The translations under genes and the position numbers were made by a program. Below, piece after piece: positions 45,773 to 57,117 of a stretch of DNA of 64,000 bases (positions within the stretch are counted from its first letter, which is position 1; each line of letters starts with the position of its first letter). Source of the DNA: Zea mays (Eukaryota > Streptophyta > Magnoliopsida > Poales > Poaceae); the NCBI RefSeq assembly GCF_902167145.1, contig NC_050096.1, forward strand, positions 81,030,683 through 81,094,682, given 5' to 3'. A model generated the notes under the pieces. The model was not told the DNA's origin and searched no databases. It saw only the letters and a list, made by a program, of their open reading frames with translations.

Positions 45773-46577
45773 CCCTGGGCTGAGTCCGAGTTCAACGGAT
45801 TCAGGTTGACTGCGCGAGCGCGGAGATTTTGCTGGAAAATTCACTGCGAGCTCCGCCTGGTTCGTGATCCGTTGGGGACGAACGACCCGGCATAGGGGGG
45901 CCCACCAGTCGGTGGCAACGCGTCGCGGGCGTGTCTGGCCTGGTGATCCCAGCCGTCAGCGGCAGGCACCAGGGCACACCACGCGGCGCGAGCGGTAGTG
46001 TGGTCAGAAAGCGGCTTAGCGGTCAGCGAGCCAGAGGCAAGCACACGCGCGTGCAGGTGGCTGGCGACGCGGGTTGGGCTGGCGAGGACGGCCAAGATGG
46101 GCCAAAAACGAAGACCACGGCCCATGGGACTTATTCATTTTTTCTATTTTATATTTCATTTCTCATTTCAACCCTAAGATTGATTCTGAATTTCAAACAT
46201 GTATTAGATGCATCAAACAGAAATCTCAGCATGACAATGCAGGTATATTTATTTATACTGATTCCTTTGTTCATGCCACAAAACATATAATTCAATAAAG
46301 TATGGTTTATGTAAAATGTCTCATCATATATATGCTTTAATGAAATAATTTGTATTGCACAAATTTATTAATATTTATTTCAGATAACATTTCTAAACAT
46401 TTTTTTAAACAAATAATAACTTATTGTATATAAGATTATTAAATCTTTTAGTATTTAGCTGTATTTATTTAAGATGATGTGACTTAAAAGGTGATATAAT
46501 TTGCATAAAAGAATATCATGATTCAAATCTTCGTATTATGCTACTAGAAATCCATAATACCATTTTTGGGTGCTACA

Positions 46578-46595
46578 AATTCTACCCCCCTTAAC
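46578..46595 (-). other. polypurine tract of the large-LTR element
   Basis: Minus strand GTTAAGGGGGGTAGAATT immediately before the LTR start TGTAGCACCC. Confidence 0.8.
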
Positions 46596-47679
46596 AGAAA
46601 TCTCGTCCCCGAGATTTGCAAGAAAAGGGATAAATAGATTTAGAATTTTAGTTTCTCATTTGGTTTAGGAATCAAAGCTTTGTTCAAATTTTACATATCA
46701 GTTAATAAATGATTTGGAAAATATGGATATTGTATGTCTAGCCATCTTTTATGTCAGATGAGGTACGATTATGGCAAGTTGAGGTTGTAGCAAGGGTATA
46801 ATAAGGAAAGATTTCATCCTAAACTCTGGGTCTTGATTCCTCTCGCGATCCAACTTGATCTTTGAGGACTTGAGTTGATGTTTGTCCTCCTATGACGTGG
46901 TTGGTCTTCTTTGGCCTTCATCGTTAGAGTTGCCATCTGTGTTAAAGACATATGGTTAAGGTAGTTGTATGTGGTCTAGTCTAAATTGGAATATTAGTCC
47001 AACTTGGATTAAAACATATTTATTAGGTTAGATCTGATCAAATTAGATGGGATCATGATTTAAATTGGTATAACCAGATCAGACTAGATAAGATCTACTT
47101 AATTTAGTTTGGGATAGGTCATGTTTGTTACTCTAGTGTGGGATAAATATGCTTATTAGGGCAAGACGAATCCATAAAGATAAGGTGGAATCTTTTGAAA
47201 TAAGATGGATCTATGAGTGTAGGATAGAATCTTTTAAGATGAGATGGATATTGTTAGGCTAGATACTTTAATGAGGGATAACCTAGTTTATCTAGTTATT
47301 TTTATAAGCATTTTTCCCTATATGTATATGCAGATGTAATTGTGGACATTACTCCACAACCCATCACATCTCAATCAAAGATTCAAATCAGACAAATATC
47401 ATAAGAACAAACATTCATGTTCATAGATACTTATATAAGAAAAATAGTTTTGTTTTTGTTCCTAAGGGTAGGTCTCTTATTCCTAAAGGTCACTTTAGGT
47501 ACATGATTTCAAAGTGTGAAATCCACATTTGTCTTTAGAAGAAAAAGGTAAGAATAATCAGAGTAAAGCGGAAATAGTTGAGAATTGACTAAGAAAAGTT
47601 TAGAAAGAATCAGAGTAGCAAAGGTAAGTAGACAATGGTTGTCCAGTTCTATCTAGGTTTCGTCCTACAGTCAACATTC
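46596..47679 (-). other. internal region without genes
   Basis: AT-rich. It contains repeated attaga/gataaga-type phrases (46970-47280, e.g. aagatggat, tagatcag), no open frame of note and no gag or pol motif. Confidence 0.6.
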
Positions 47680-47690
47680 CTCTGATACCA
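47680..47690 (-). other. primer binding site (iMet type)
   Basis: Minus strand TGGTATCAGAG, four bases after the LTR end (GTGTGACA at 47695). Confidence 0.85.
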
Positions 47691-47694
47691 CTTC

Positions 47695-50600
47695 TGTCAC
47701 ACCTGGATTTCAGGGGCACCAAGACCCGGGCGCGACCATAATCACCAGGTGTGCTGGGACCAAGTCTCACACATATGATGAATCATGGCACGGGATCGAA
47801 TGTCACATCTTTACTACATAACAGGAGTTCTATACAAAATAAATAAATAATTACATATAAGGAGACAACGGTCCAGCAACCCAAAGTTGACTGGGAGACG
47901 ACGGCCTAGACCACTCACGAACTCATCACAACATCCTCCATGCGCCTCAACCTGTGGTACCTGTTCTTGACCTGTGGAGGGTGTGAGACAGCAAGAGTGA
48001 GCTCACATACGTTCATTGCTCAACAAGTTGTGGGGAATAATGTGCATGAACTCGCCAAAGATGGGAGCTCATGTGAAGTGTAAGGCTTACCAACGAAGAT
48101 GGTTGAAGCTGAGCATTGCTTTTAAAGTTGATCAAAATTTTATTAGCAATTACTAAGTATAAGTAAATACCAACCCAATTAAGTAGTAGAACAGAAGTAA
48201 CAACATCACCTGCGATGCAATGCATATGACAAATTGAATTTAAGTTCCATAAATTAATCATGTGAGGGTCCGAGCTGCTCATGACCGTGAGCATGGCTAG
48301 TATACCAGTTTTACACTCTACAGAGGTTGCGCATCTTTACCCACAAGTCATGTTACCCATTTGCCACGGGGTTGTATGGACCCCATACACCTCTACCAAG
48401 GAGGTGAGGCAGGGTAACACTACGAGGCCTTTACAAAGTTCCACTAGCTTTAGAAAACCCGCTACAGTTTATAGGATGCTCCAATGCAGGGATCCCTCGC
48501 CTGACCGCCATCGCAGCAAAATCAACCAAGGACCTCCCCACACTGACCACTCTCATACTGCCCTTGGCCCTTTCAGGTGAGGTAGTCTTCCACTAGCTTT
48601 CCTAATTAATCAGCCAAGGGCGTCCCATTAAACCCTTGTGGTAGCACTGTTTTCCCGGGTGGTCGCTCCAGGTTCCAATTAACATAATGATCTTATCATG
48701 AACAGTAAATAACAACTGATAGCAAAAGTATAATCATGAATAATGTTTATCTCAATGCCCAAAACCACATATAGCACTAGCAAGTACTACCCAAAAAGTT
48801 CAGTAGTAAACAAGGCATAAAGATAGACAAACTAGGGTAACCTATTGGGTCCCATCAAAATTAACTTATGTAGATCATTATGATTAATCAAAACATGACT
48901 AGGTAAAAAGAAGTGATCAAGGGCACAACTTGCCTGGCACTTGAGATTCCAGGTACCAACTTGCTCTTCAAGTGACTCGTGACCTCACGCTAGTCATAGC
49001 AATACAAACAAACATGGTATAGATAAAATTAACATCACACCAAACATAAGATCATACTGAATAATAATATTCTATGCTGCGTAACGAGATTATTGGAACA
49101 AGAATCACTAAATTTGGTTCTAGGGTTATTAAATTATGAATTTCCGAAGTCTGTATGTGCTTGATACAAAATTAATTATGTGATCCAATTTAATATAGGT
49201 TTCATGTCAAAACAGTGGTACTAAGTGATAGATAATATTATTACAAAATTATAGAGACTGAAATGGGCCAATTTGGACTAAGTATGCATCCTCTATAAAT
49301 TAAACAAGTTCTAGCATTTATTTTTACACTAAAAATCAATTTCTAAATGATTTTACAACTTTTTATCACTGCCTGGATTGCACGTCAAAAACAGAGAAAC
49401 CCAGGGGGTCTGGTATAAAAAAATCCCAAGACACAGGGCACGACTTCGATGTACCGCGGGTTGATAACTTAGAAGGGCGGGGGCTTTTTTAATAAAAAAT
49501 CCAGACTGAAGCGGTATGGAACGAGATCGGCCATTGGATCAAATATGTGCGCCTCAGATTAGACCTTAGTCTGCCTAATTCTCACACGCCCGATCTGAAA
49601 CATGCGGCTCAGATTTAAAATGGTGGTAGTTCATATGATATGTCCGATTATAATCCAAGGGTGAAGACTCAAACGGTTCACACGATCTAATCTCGTCCGT
49701 CGAGCTATCATCTAACGGCGGAACGACCATCTTCCTAAACATCGCCGGACTGAGGCGGCGCCGCCCCGTGCCACAGCGGAGGAACACGCCGGTGAAAGAG
49801 CATAACCATGCTTGGTGACCCAAAATCCCCTACCGATTACTCCAAATTGGACTAGATAAAATAGCTAGCATGGTGGTGCATTCAATTGAAGGTTTGAAGC
49901 GATGGAGGCGGTCTGCCCACGAGGCGCAGCGGCCCCGCGGCCATCGACCACACCGGCGAGAAATTCTAAGGGCTCTGGTGATCTATCGTCTAGCTCAATC
50001 GGCTCTATACTTTGGGTGAGTGAAATTAACACAGGGAACGTGGCGCTTACCGATGATTTTGCGATGACGACCCCGACCATGGTGTGATGCGGCGCGTCCG
50101 CGGGTGAGCCCGATCCGGTGAGCAATTCCATCCACCAGGGCACACCACACGGCGCGAGCGGTAGTGTGGTCAGAAAGCGGCTCAACGGTCAGCGAGCCAG
50201 AGGCAAGCACACGCGCGTGCAGGTGGCTGGCGACGCGGGTTGGGTTGGCGAGGACGACCAAGATGGGCCAAAAACGAAGACCACGACCCAGGTGACTTAT
50301 TCATTTTTTCTATTTTATATTTTCATTTCTCATTTCAACCCTAAGTTTGATTCTGAATTTCAAACATGTATTAGATGCATCAAACAGAAATCTCAGCATG
50401 ACAATGCAGGTATATTTATTTATACTGATTCCTTTATTCATGCCACAAAACATATAATTCAATAAAGTATGGTTTATGTAAAATATCTCATCATATATTT
50501 GCTTTAATGAAAAATTTGTATTGCACAAATTTATTAATATTTATTTCAGATAACATTCCTAAACATTTTTAAACAAATAATAACTTATTTTATATAAGAT

Positions 50601-50743
50601 TATTAAATCTTTTAATATTTAGCTGTATTTATTTAAGAAGATGTGACTTAAAAGGTGATATAATTTGCATAAAAGAATATCATGATTCAAATCTTCGTAT
50701 TATGCTAGCTACTAGAAATCCATAATACTATTTGGGTGCTACA
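47695..50743 (-). repeat. 5' LTR (right) with promoter deletion
   Basis: Compared with the left LTR it lacks the counterpart of 45408-45969 (about 562 bp), with CAC at both deletion borders. The missing part holds the TATA box, so this LTR, which should drive the element, has no visible core promoter. Confidence 0.85.
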
Positions 50744-50748
50744 CAAGT

Positions 50749-52099
50749 CTAAGGTGTCATTTCTTTCATCCGCTTCAGATCTTCCCTAGTATAGGTAGGT
50801 GCATGTGCCTCTATGTTAAGAAGTGACACATTATTTGCAATAAGGACAGTTCTACAGACATAGTAATACATCAGAAATGGGTAAATTGAAGCCAACTTTG
50901 GTGAAGGTCATAGTTGAATTGACCTAAACACGCACTAATGCTTCCTTTGCTTTTCCCTGGTAGAGCCTTGTATACACCAACAATTGAGACATGGTCACGG
51001 GTTTGCAAAAATCGGCAAGATCATCTTCTACAATACCATCGATATTTAGGTACCCGTGTGTCGCAACATACACAAAATATTTTAGTTTTTAGTTTTCCGT
51101 TTGGATCACATTCAACCCATACATTTATCATATTTTCAGTTAGGGCATACAATTCACTTCATCCAAGACATGCTAAAAACTGAATGTGATCCATACAACA
51201 AGCTAGGCATCATGTTCAAATCTGAAAACTGATATCATCAGTCTGGATAACATCATGTTTTTCAAATTTTCATAGTTCTGTGTTGAATGATATGAGTTTA
51301 ATTAATCCATCCAAATTAATAATCTGAGTAAACAAATAGCTTGACTGGATTATATAATTCAGATTGTATAATCTGTAAAAAATAAGCTAGATTATATAAT
51401 TATGGATGGAAACAAACACCCCCTAAGTTAACTGTGCCAAATTAATTGATATGGTAGAACATACACAGGTGTCCTAATCCAGAGTTATCTAAACAAATCC
51501 CTGGATCTCACGCTGCTAAAGCTAATAGTGTTTGACCATTCAAGTGGGCAACCCACACAAAGTGCAGTAAATGTACCAGCACAATAACTGCACTTTTCTT
51601 CCCCTGAACCAAATAATACTCATAGGGTTTTAACCATAATGGTTTTGATACTTCTTTTGGAAAAAAGTGGCAGGAGCTCTACCTTGCATTGAATTGAAGT
51701 AAGGGAAAATAAAACATAAGATTATGCCTCAATGTTTTTGATACATTTTGTCGGTGATAAAGACAAAATTAGATGTTTGCATACTTAGACTTACAACATG
51801 AATATGTTAATGTCCAAATGTCTTAAGAGATTGACCACAAAATCAAGCTGCATCATAGTCTGTTCAGATTGTAGGGCATGCGTTTTATGTAGTGAAAATA
51901 AATAGAAGTCTAAGAAAAAGATGATAAGATTGTAGGCATGCATTTAACACAAACAGATGTATAGGTTTAGTTCTATAGCAATAACTCTCCCTTTGCATTT
52001 GTTTTATTCTGGTCATGGAAAATGATGTACTGAATTATAGTCCAACTTTCAACATAATTAGATTGATTTAGCTATCAGATACCTTCTATAAGGACATAT
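50749..52099. other. AT-rich sequence, no gene recognised
   Basis: Continues the gene-fragment DNA that was split by the large-LTR element. It contains a Helitron-3'-end-like motif TAGGTACCCGTGTGTCGCAAC at 51047-51067 and an inverted pair GTTTGGATCACATTCA (51099) with TGAATGTGATCCATAC (51181), typical of small MITE remnants. No exon recognised. Confidence 0.4.
51099..51196. repeat. small inverted repeat, MITE-like
   Basis: 16-base arms with one mismatch, 66 bases apart. No clear target duplication. Confidence 0.45.
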
Positions 52100-52129
52100 A
52101 GAAGCTACGACACTCACTGCTGTCGGAGA

Positions 52130-52930
52130 TGGCGTGGGTAGCTCCACTGGCTTTCCATCCACCCGCCTCCTAGTGCCGGGGAACCTGGCCGACTACAATG
52201 GCTAATTGCTGCCTTGGATGGCGGTAGGCGCGAGCTCCTCCGTGTAGTCGAGCAGTGGCATGAAGTCCACTGTGCAGTCCATGTCGACGAAGCATACCAC
52301 ATCGGCCGACCATGCCCCCAGCATGTCAAGTAGCATTGTCGCTCGCCCTCCGTCATCGTGATCTTCTCACCGGCGGTCACACATAGGAACTTGTCGAAGT
52401 TGTACTCTTTGCAACGCTTGGGTAAATTCAGATGACAGACGTCAAATGGTTAGTTGAATGCTTTCAACTGCAAGGCCTGAAAAAGAAGAGAGAGAAACAA
52501 AACAAAACTTCGTTGTCTTGCACTCATAGTTCCTTTGGGTAGGAGACATGGAGGAAGTCCATGGTGTGTGGCTGCAGCTTGATGAAGGTGGCCTTGGCAG
52601 CTACGTGCTCCGCAACAGCACAATCTCATTCTCCAGGTCACCCAGGTGCGCCATCAGCTAAAATTTAAAAAGAATCTAGAAGCATCAGGTTCTTCATTCG
52701 TGGTGACTGAATTAGCAATCACGAGTAAGGAATTGTGTTCGAAAGACAATTGGTAAATACCCAGCTCGGCATGTGGATGAACCCTTCGTTGGCGACAAAC
52801 TCGAGCACACTGCAACGCGTGTCGCGCTCCGTGCTGGGGTTCTTGATCTGGAAGAGCATCGAGTACTCAATTTTGAGGCCACCAAGCTGATCAAAGGCAG
52901 ATAACAGCATGATAACTGCAAAATTAAGAT
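52130..52930 (-). pseudogene. UFD1-like gene fragment, three exons, broken
   Basis: The minus strand follows UFD1, the Cdc48/p97 adaptor for ubiquitinated proteins. Exon a (about 52930-52760) reads KIEYSMLFQIKN, CSVLEFVANEGFIHMPSW, then a GTATTTACC donor. Exon b (about 52655-52500), after TTTAAATTTTAG, reads LMAHLGDLENEIVLLR and, after a frameshift, FIKLQPHTMDFL. Exon c (about 52420-52200) reads FLCVTAGEKITMTEGER and, after another frameshift, DMDCTVDFMPLLDY. Order and spacing fit the real gene. Frameshifts and a stop show a decayed copy with introns, so not a processed one. The N-terminal exons and C-terminal tail were not found. Confidence 0.8.
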
Positions 52931-53689
52931 GCTGTAACATTAGGTTAGAACATTACAGGAATTTGGGAGAAAAAAGAAAAGAAAGCAGACGGGTAGCGTA
53001 CCCCGGGACTGTCCTCATCTACGTTATCCTTGTGCAGAAGATATCCTTGATCCTTCCTTCTATCTAATCCTGTCGGCGCAGAATCAAGGTATGTTGATGC
53101 GGAATCTAAGTTGAATCATGCGAAGGGAGATGATGATCCGTTGAGTCTGGGCATATTCGTGTGTTTTTGTTCAATACCAGATTATATTCTCAAAATCGAT
53201 AAACGTATCAACAGTAACTAAAGATTGTCTTAGGTACAACAATTGAAGAGGGTATGTACCAAAGTGGAGGAGGGTCCATTGGAGAGCCATTTTGTGGCGG
53301 TGGTGGTGGAGAAGGAGGTCGCGTCGTTCGCCATCGCTGAAGACTGGCAGAGCCCGGGCTACGCACGTGCAGGAGGGTGGGTCTTCCCTCATCGATGGTC
53401 TTCGAGAGCACCCTGCACCGTTGTCGATGATGTAGAGCAATGCAGAGGCGACAGAGGACATGACTCCTAGCCCCGCAGTCGTCGTCGCAAGGGGACGGGT
53501 GGCGTTGGGTCCGGCGGGGCGGTGGAAAGAACCTTATGCGACTTCATCTTGTACCCCTTCTTCACTGTCGCGATGACCTCAAGCGAGGTGGAGGTGGCCG
53601 GCTAGCGAGGGAGCGACGATGCGATGGAGGCTGTGGTGGCAGCCAGCGGTGCGCGGAAGAAGGATTCGACAGCGAAGGCAAGGCGGGCT
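52931..53689. other. possible gene-fragment sequence, unidentified
   Basis: GC rises towards 53250-53680, with short open frames on both strands (for example minus 53461-53171). It may be the 5' part of the UFD1-like fragment or another captured piece. I recognise no protein. Confidence 0.3.
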
Positions 53690-54438
53690 TGTGGGGGACA
53701 GATATCCCCCGGTCCACTAGAAGAGTAAAAGACCTCACGAAAGACCCAAGGGCCCAATAAATCGTAAGGTCATTCTTTCGTGGGCCTGGGGAGGGACAAT
53801 CAGCAAAGCAGGTGTCGGTGTTTTGGGTCCGACCGCACACGCGGGGTTGCCCCTCAAGGTGTTTTTAGGAGTAGGGCGGTGTCGACGACTGTAGCAAAAT
53901 GGTTCGTGCCGATCGCACGAGGGACAGTGGACAAGGTTTACAGGTTCGGGCCGCTTAGAGATGCGTAACACCCTACGTCCTGGTGAGTATATGAGCGAGG
54001 TTACAAGAGGACTCTCTGGATTGAGGGCGCAGAGAGTTTACGTGGGTGGCAAAGTGAAACAGGGTCGATCGTTCTGAAGGGGTGCCCCCTAGGCCTTATA
54101 TACTCGACCGTGGGGCAGTACATGTGGATAAGATAACAACAAGTAGCTAAAAAATAGTGAACCTCTTGAGATTATCTCTACGTAACCCTCGCCGACTTAT
54201 CCTCGCATGGTTTCGTTGCATGGAGGCTCCAGCACGGGAAAGTCGGATCTCTGTTGCGGTCATTCGCTTGACGCTGTGGGCCGTCCGTGTTTGCACCAAT
54301 CCGGCCTTATGTCTTTCTGCTTTGCTGGTTGTTTCTCCCCAGGCCCACGAAAGGATGACCTTACGAATTATTAGGCCCTTGGGCCTTTCGTGAGGTCCTT
54401 TACTCTTTAGTGGACCCGGGGGATATCTATCCCCCACA
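53690..54438 (-). repeat. 3' LTR of the Tat element, with long inverted ends
   Basis: 749 bp from TGTGGGGGACAG to CTATCCCCCACA. The first about 124 bases (to about 53813) and the last about 124 (from about 54315) are imperfect inverted repeats of each other; both include TCCACTA, ACCTCACGAAAG, CGTAAGGTCAT, TTTCGTGGGCCTGGGGAG and CAGCAAAGCAG in matching order. A minus-strand TATA box lies between them. Confidence 0.9.
54095..54102 (-). promoter_or_regulatory. TATA box of the Tat LTR
   Basis: TATATAAG on the minus strand in GAGTATATAAGGCCTAGGGG, confirming minus-strand transcription. Confidence 0.7.
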
Positions 54439-54450
54439 AGCCCCCGATCT
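54439..54450 (-). other. polypurine tract of the Tat element
   Basis: Minus strand AGATCGGGGGCT adjacent to the LTR start TGTGGGGGATAG. A similar block recurs at 54640-54655 (gtagcccccgacctttgagt), so the PPT region is duplicated. Confidence 0.75.
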
Positions 54451-55330
54451 TTGGGTTGATTTAGAGGTAATCAACTCAAAGATCCAAGGTCCAAAAAATG
54501 ACTCCCTGCTATCTTCTCTTGCTCTGATCACTCGTTCGACCAAAGTTTAGCTTTGTGCTTGTGCCTTAGAGGTCGACATTTTGGATTGTAAGATTCTGGA
54601 CTTCATTGGGTGCACCGGAGGTGCACCCAATGGGTGTAGCCCCCGACCTTTGAGTAGATTTTAGAAGATAATCTACTCGAAGGTCTTCCTTTCATGCCTC
54701 TTTGCTGAAAATTATCCTTTTCGTTTGTAGAAATTGGCATGAAGTTGTTCGCATTATGCTTTGGAGGTCAGCATTATGTCATCAAAATTTTGCTGCAGAG
54801 GTCAGCATATATTTTGTCTTTAGTAGCCGAGTTTGCAATCCGTCCATATCTTGCTAGGTGATGCAATTTATTTGCTTCTGCGACTTGATTGGACATTTGA
54901 TGGACGTTCTCTGTCTAGTCCTCACATCGCTTCTGTCAGCCACATCTTGTACTTTGCTGGCTATTTTTGGCTTTCCTCTGATCCTTACTGGTATCTCATT
55001 TTTGTCTTGAGGTATTCACTGCGTGCCCTGCACGGATGTGACCGTTTTGAAAAATATACTGATAATTCCTGGGCGTCCCCCCCCCCAATGGGTGTGGGCA
55101 AGGGACGGCTTGGTACGCTGAGTGTTTTAGCCGGCTGCTGCTGAGTAGTAATGTGATGTGACGGCGAGTGTAATCATATCCTTTGCGCTGTTGACTAGAG
55201 TCCCAATGGGTGTAGAGTTGCATGAAACGGCGTCAGCCGCCTGACGTGTCTTCAGACGGGTTGAAGTGCTTATTGAATGCTTTGCGACTGTTCGGTGACC
55301 GCGGTTGGAGGTGAGCGGTTGCCTTCTTCC
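54451..55330. other. noncoding region between PPT and antisense genes
   Basis: Imperfect repeats of ttagaggtaatcaactcaaagat (54459) and tttagaagataatctactcgaaggt (54658), and gaggtcagcat phrases (54566, 54766, 54792). No gene seen; it would hold upstream promoter sequence of the antisense gene at 55420. Confidence 0.5.
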
Positions 55331-55332
55331 TT

Positions 55333-55340
55333 TATAAATA
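55333..55340 (+). promoter_or_regulatory. TATA box of the antisense acidic gene
   Basis: TATAAATA in CCTTTATAAATAACACC, 80 bases before the ATG. The leader is C/T rich (CTCTGCTTCTTCCCTTTCC). Confidence 0.65.
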
Positions 55341-55419
55341 ACACCGTTGCCCCTCTGGTTTTTTCACATCCTTTGCTGTTCTCTGCTTCTTCCCTTTCCT
55401 CTCTCCCAAAGCTTCCACC

Positions 55420-55863
55420 ATGGGCAAGAACAACAAACGCAAGCGTGAGCCGACTCCTCCATCGGAGGAGTTTGGTGACTCGGAATACTCAGAGGAGGAG
55501 TTCTCCTCTGAGTCCGAGGGGTCTCCGGCTCCCATCCCCCTGCGTGAGTCGTCTGATGACTCAGACGACTCCCAGGGGCTTGCGGCGGAGGTCTGGACGT
55601 ACATCCGGGCAGTCGAGCGCTCCGGGCTCGAGGGCTCGGATGAGTCTGGGTTCTCCTCGGACGAGGAGGACTCGGACGGCGGCGAGGACGAAGATGACGA
55701 CGACGACGACGACGGCGATGACGACGACGGTGGCGACGGCGACGGTGATGGCGGCAACGGCGGCGGAGGCAGCGGCGGCAAGGGTGGCACCAAGGGCGGC
55801 AGCAGCGTGGGCAGTACCGGAGGCGGCGGCGGCAAGGGCAGCGGCGGCAGGGCCAGTGGCTAA
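55420..55863 (+). CDS. antisense acidic, Gly/Asp-rich protein
   Basis: 147 aa, start ATG in CCACCATGGGC, a near-ideal plant start context. The basic N-terminus (MGKNNKRKREPTPP) could be a nuclear signal. Residues 15-90 are Ser/Glu/Asp rich, then comes an unbroken Asp/Glu run (about 90-110) and a Gly/Ser/Lys tail to the stop. No enzyme fold is expected; composition resembles acidic chromatin or histone-binding proteins, but no function is claimed. Antisense to the retrotransposon and 80 bases from its own TATA box. Frames on the opposite strand here are mirror images of the GAC/GGC repeats. Downstream 3' region has GTAGTA repeats and taatgaag. Confidence 0.7.
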   Translation: MGKNNKRKREPTPPSEEFGDSEYSEEEFSSESEGSPAPIPLRESSDDSDDSQGLAAEVWTYIRAVERSGLEGSDESGFSSDEEDSDGGEDEDDDDDDDGDDDDGGDGDGDGGNGGGGSGGKGGTKGGSSVGSTGGGGGKGSGGRASG

Positions 55864-56104
55864 ACGCCACTGGTCTTTAAATATTAGTATAGTTAGAATA
55901 ATGTAGTAGTAATGTAGAGTAGTGTAGTGTAGTTTAGTAGTAGTAGTAATGTAGAGTAGAAGTAGGGAAGCACCAACTCGTGAAGAGTTGGTTTGTAAAC
56001 TTATTAACTTCCCCTTAATGAAGAACTGTCGTTGGCCCCATCTCGATGGTTCGCTTTTTCTGATTGTTGAACTGGTTCTTTTGATATTGTAGATGAATAA
56101 CTTG

Positions 56105-56835
56105 CGCATCACATTGACGCTTCCAGAAGTAGCTGCCGAGTAATATTGTAGTCGGTATCGGCGCTTTAGAATCACCGCCGAGCGATTGAAGGTTGACATC
56201 AGCGTTTTAGAAGTAACACCGAGCAATCGAACACGAGATCGGCGTTTTAGAGGCCACGTCGAGTGACTGAGGGTCGGCGTCGGCATTTTAGAAGTAATGC
56301 CGAGCGATAGAATACAAGTTCAGCGTTTTAGAGGCAACGCCGAGTGATTGGAGGTCGGCGTCGGCGTTTTTAGAAGTAACGTCGAGCGATTGAACACGAG
56401 GTCGGCGTGTTAGAATCCGCGCCGAGTGATTGAAGGTCAGCGTCGGCATTTTAGAAGTAATGCCTAGTGATAGAGTACAGGGTCAGCGTTTTAGAGGCAA
56501 CACTGAGTGATTGAAGGTTGGCGTCGGCATTTTAGAAGTAATGTCGAGCGATAGAATACGGGGTCAGCGTTTTAGAAGCAACGCTGAGTGATTTGAAGGT
56601 CGGCGTCGGCGTTTTAGAAGTAATGCCGAGTGATAAAGTACAGGGTCAGCGTTTTAGAGGCAACACTGAGTGATTGAAGGTTGGCGTCGGCATTTTAGAA
56701 GTAATGCCGAGCGATAGAATACGGGGTCAGCGTTTTAGAAGCAACGCTGAGTGATTTGAAGGTCGGCGTCGGCATTTTAGAAGTAATGCCGAGCGATTGA
56801 ATACGGGGTTAGCGCCTTAGAGGCAGTGCCGAGTA
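56105..56835. repeat. hairpin minisatellite, about 82-bp dimer units
   Basis: About 17 successive short hairpins, two per roughly 82-bp unit, nine units. Typical arms are TCGGCATT with AATGCCGA, TCGGCG with CGCCGA, and TCAGCGTT with AACGCTGA around a TTAGAAGT or TTAGAAGC loop. Paired changes keep the arms complementary in several units (perfect 8-bp arms near 56281, 56566, 56690, 56730, 56770); others carry G-T or single mismatches. Confidence 0.85.
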
Positions 56836-57117
56836 CTAGCCAGCCGCGCGGGTTATTTTGAGGATAATATCCGAGTGATGAAATGGCACGTCGGCTTTCT
56901 TGGAAATAACTGTCGGATGTCCACGTGGCATGCTAGGATTTCGGAAATAACCGCTGGGTGATGACTGGGCACTTTTTGAATGGGTATCTGGCTCAAGAAT
57001 ATTCCATAAGAGTTGCGCTTTTAGCCGCCTTTGCTTTCCGTGCCCTAGTTCTTGCATTCCCGCATCTGAATCTCCTCTGCCACTCGCCTCCTTTTCTGTC
57101 CGCCAGTGAGAAGCAAG

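Larger units (their letters stand above)
42968..46577 (-). repeat. 3' LTR (left) of the large-LTR element
   Basis: Minus-strand start TGTAGCACCC at 46577, end GGGTGTGACA at 42968. It keeps a TATA box (45772-45766) and the following GC-rich region that the other LTR lacks. Part of it (43540-43960) is related to the LTR at the left window edge. Confidence 0.9.
42968..50743 (-). mobile_element. non-autonomous LTR retrotransposon with very large LTRs
   Basis: TSD CAAGT at 42963-42967 and 50744-50748. LTRs are 3610 bp (left, 3' LTR) and 3049 bp (right, 5' LTR); the internal region is only 1117 bp (46578-47694) with PBS and PPT and no coding sequence. LTR divergence is about 3 percent in the first 430 bases by eye. 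It resembles LARD-type derivatives but with an even smaller interior. Confidence 0.9.

Noticed and set aside
55332..56286. Pro-, Arg- and Ala-rich frames on the minus strand opposite the acidic gene
   Set aside because: Mirror images of GAC/GGC/GGA repeats. The plus strand has the TATA box, start context and sensible composition.
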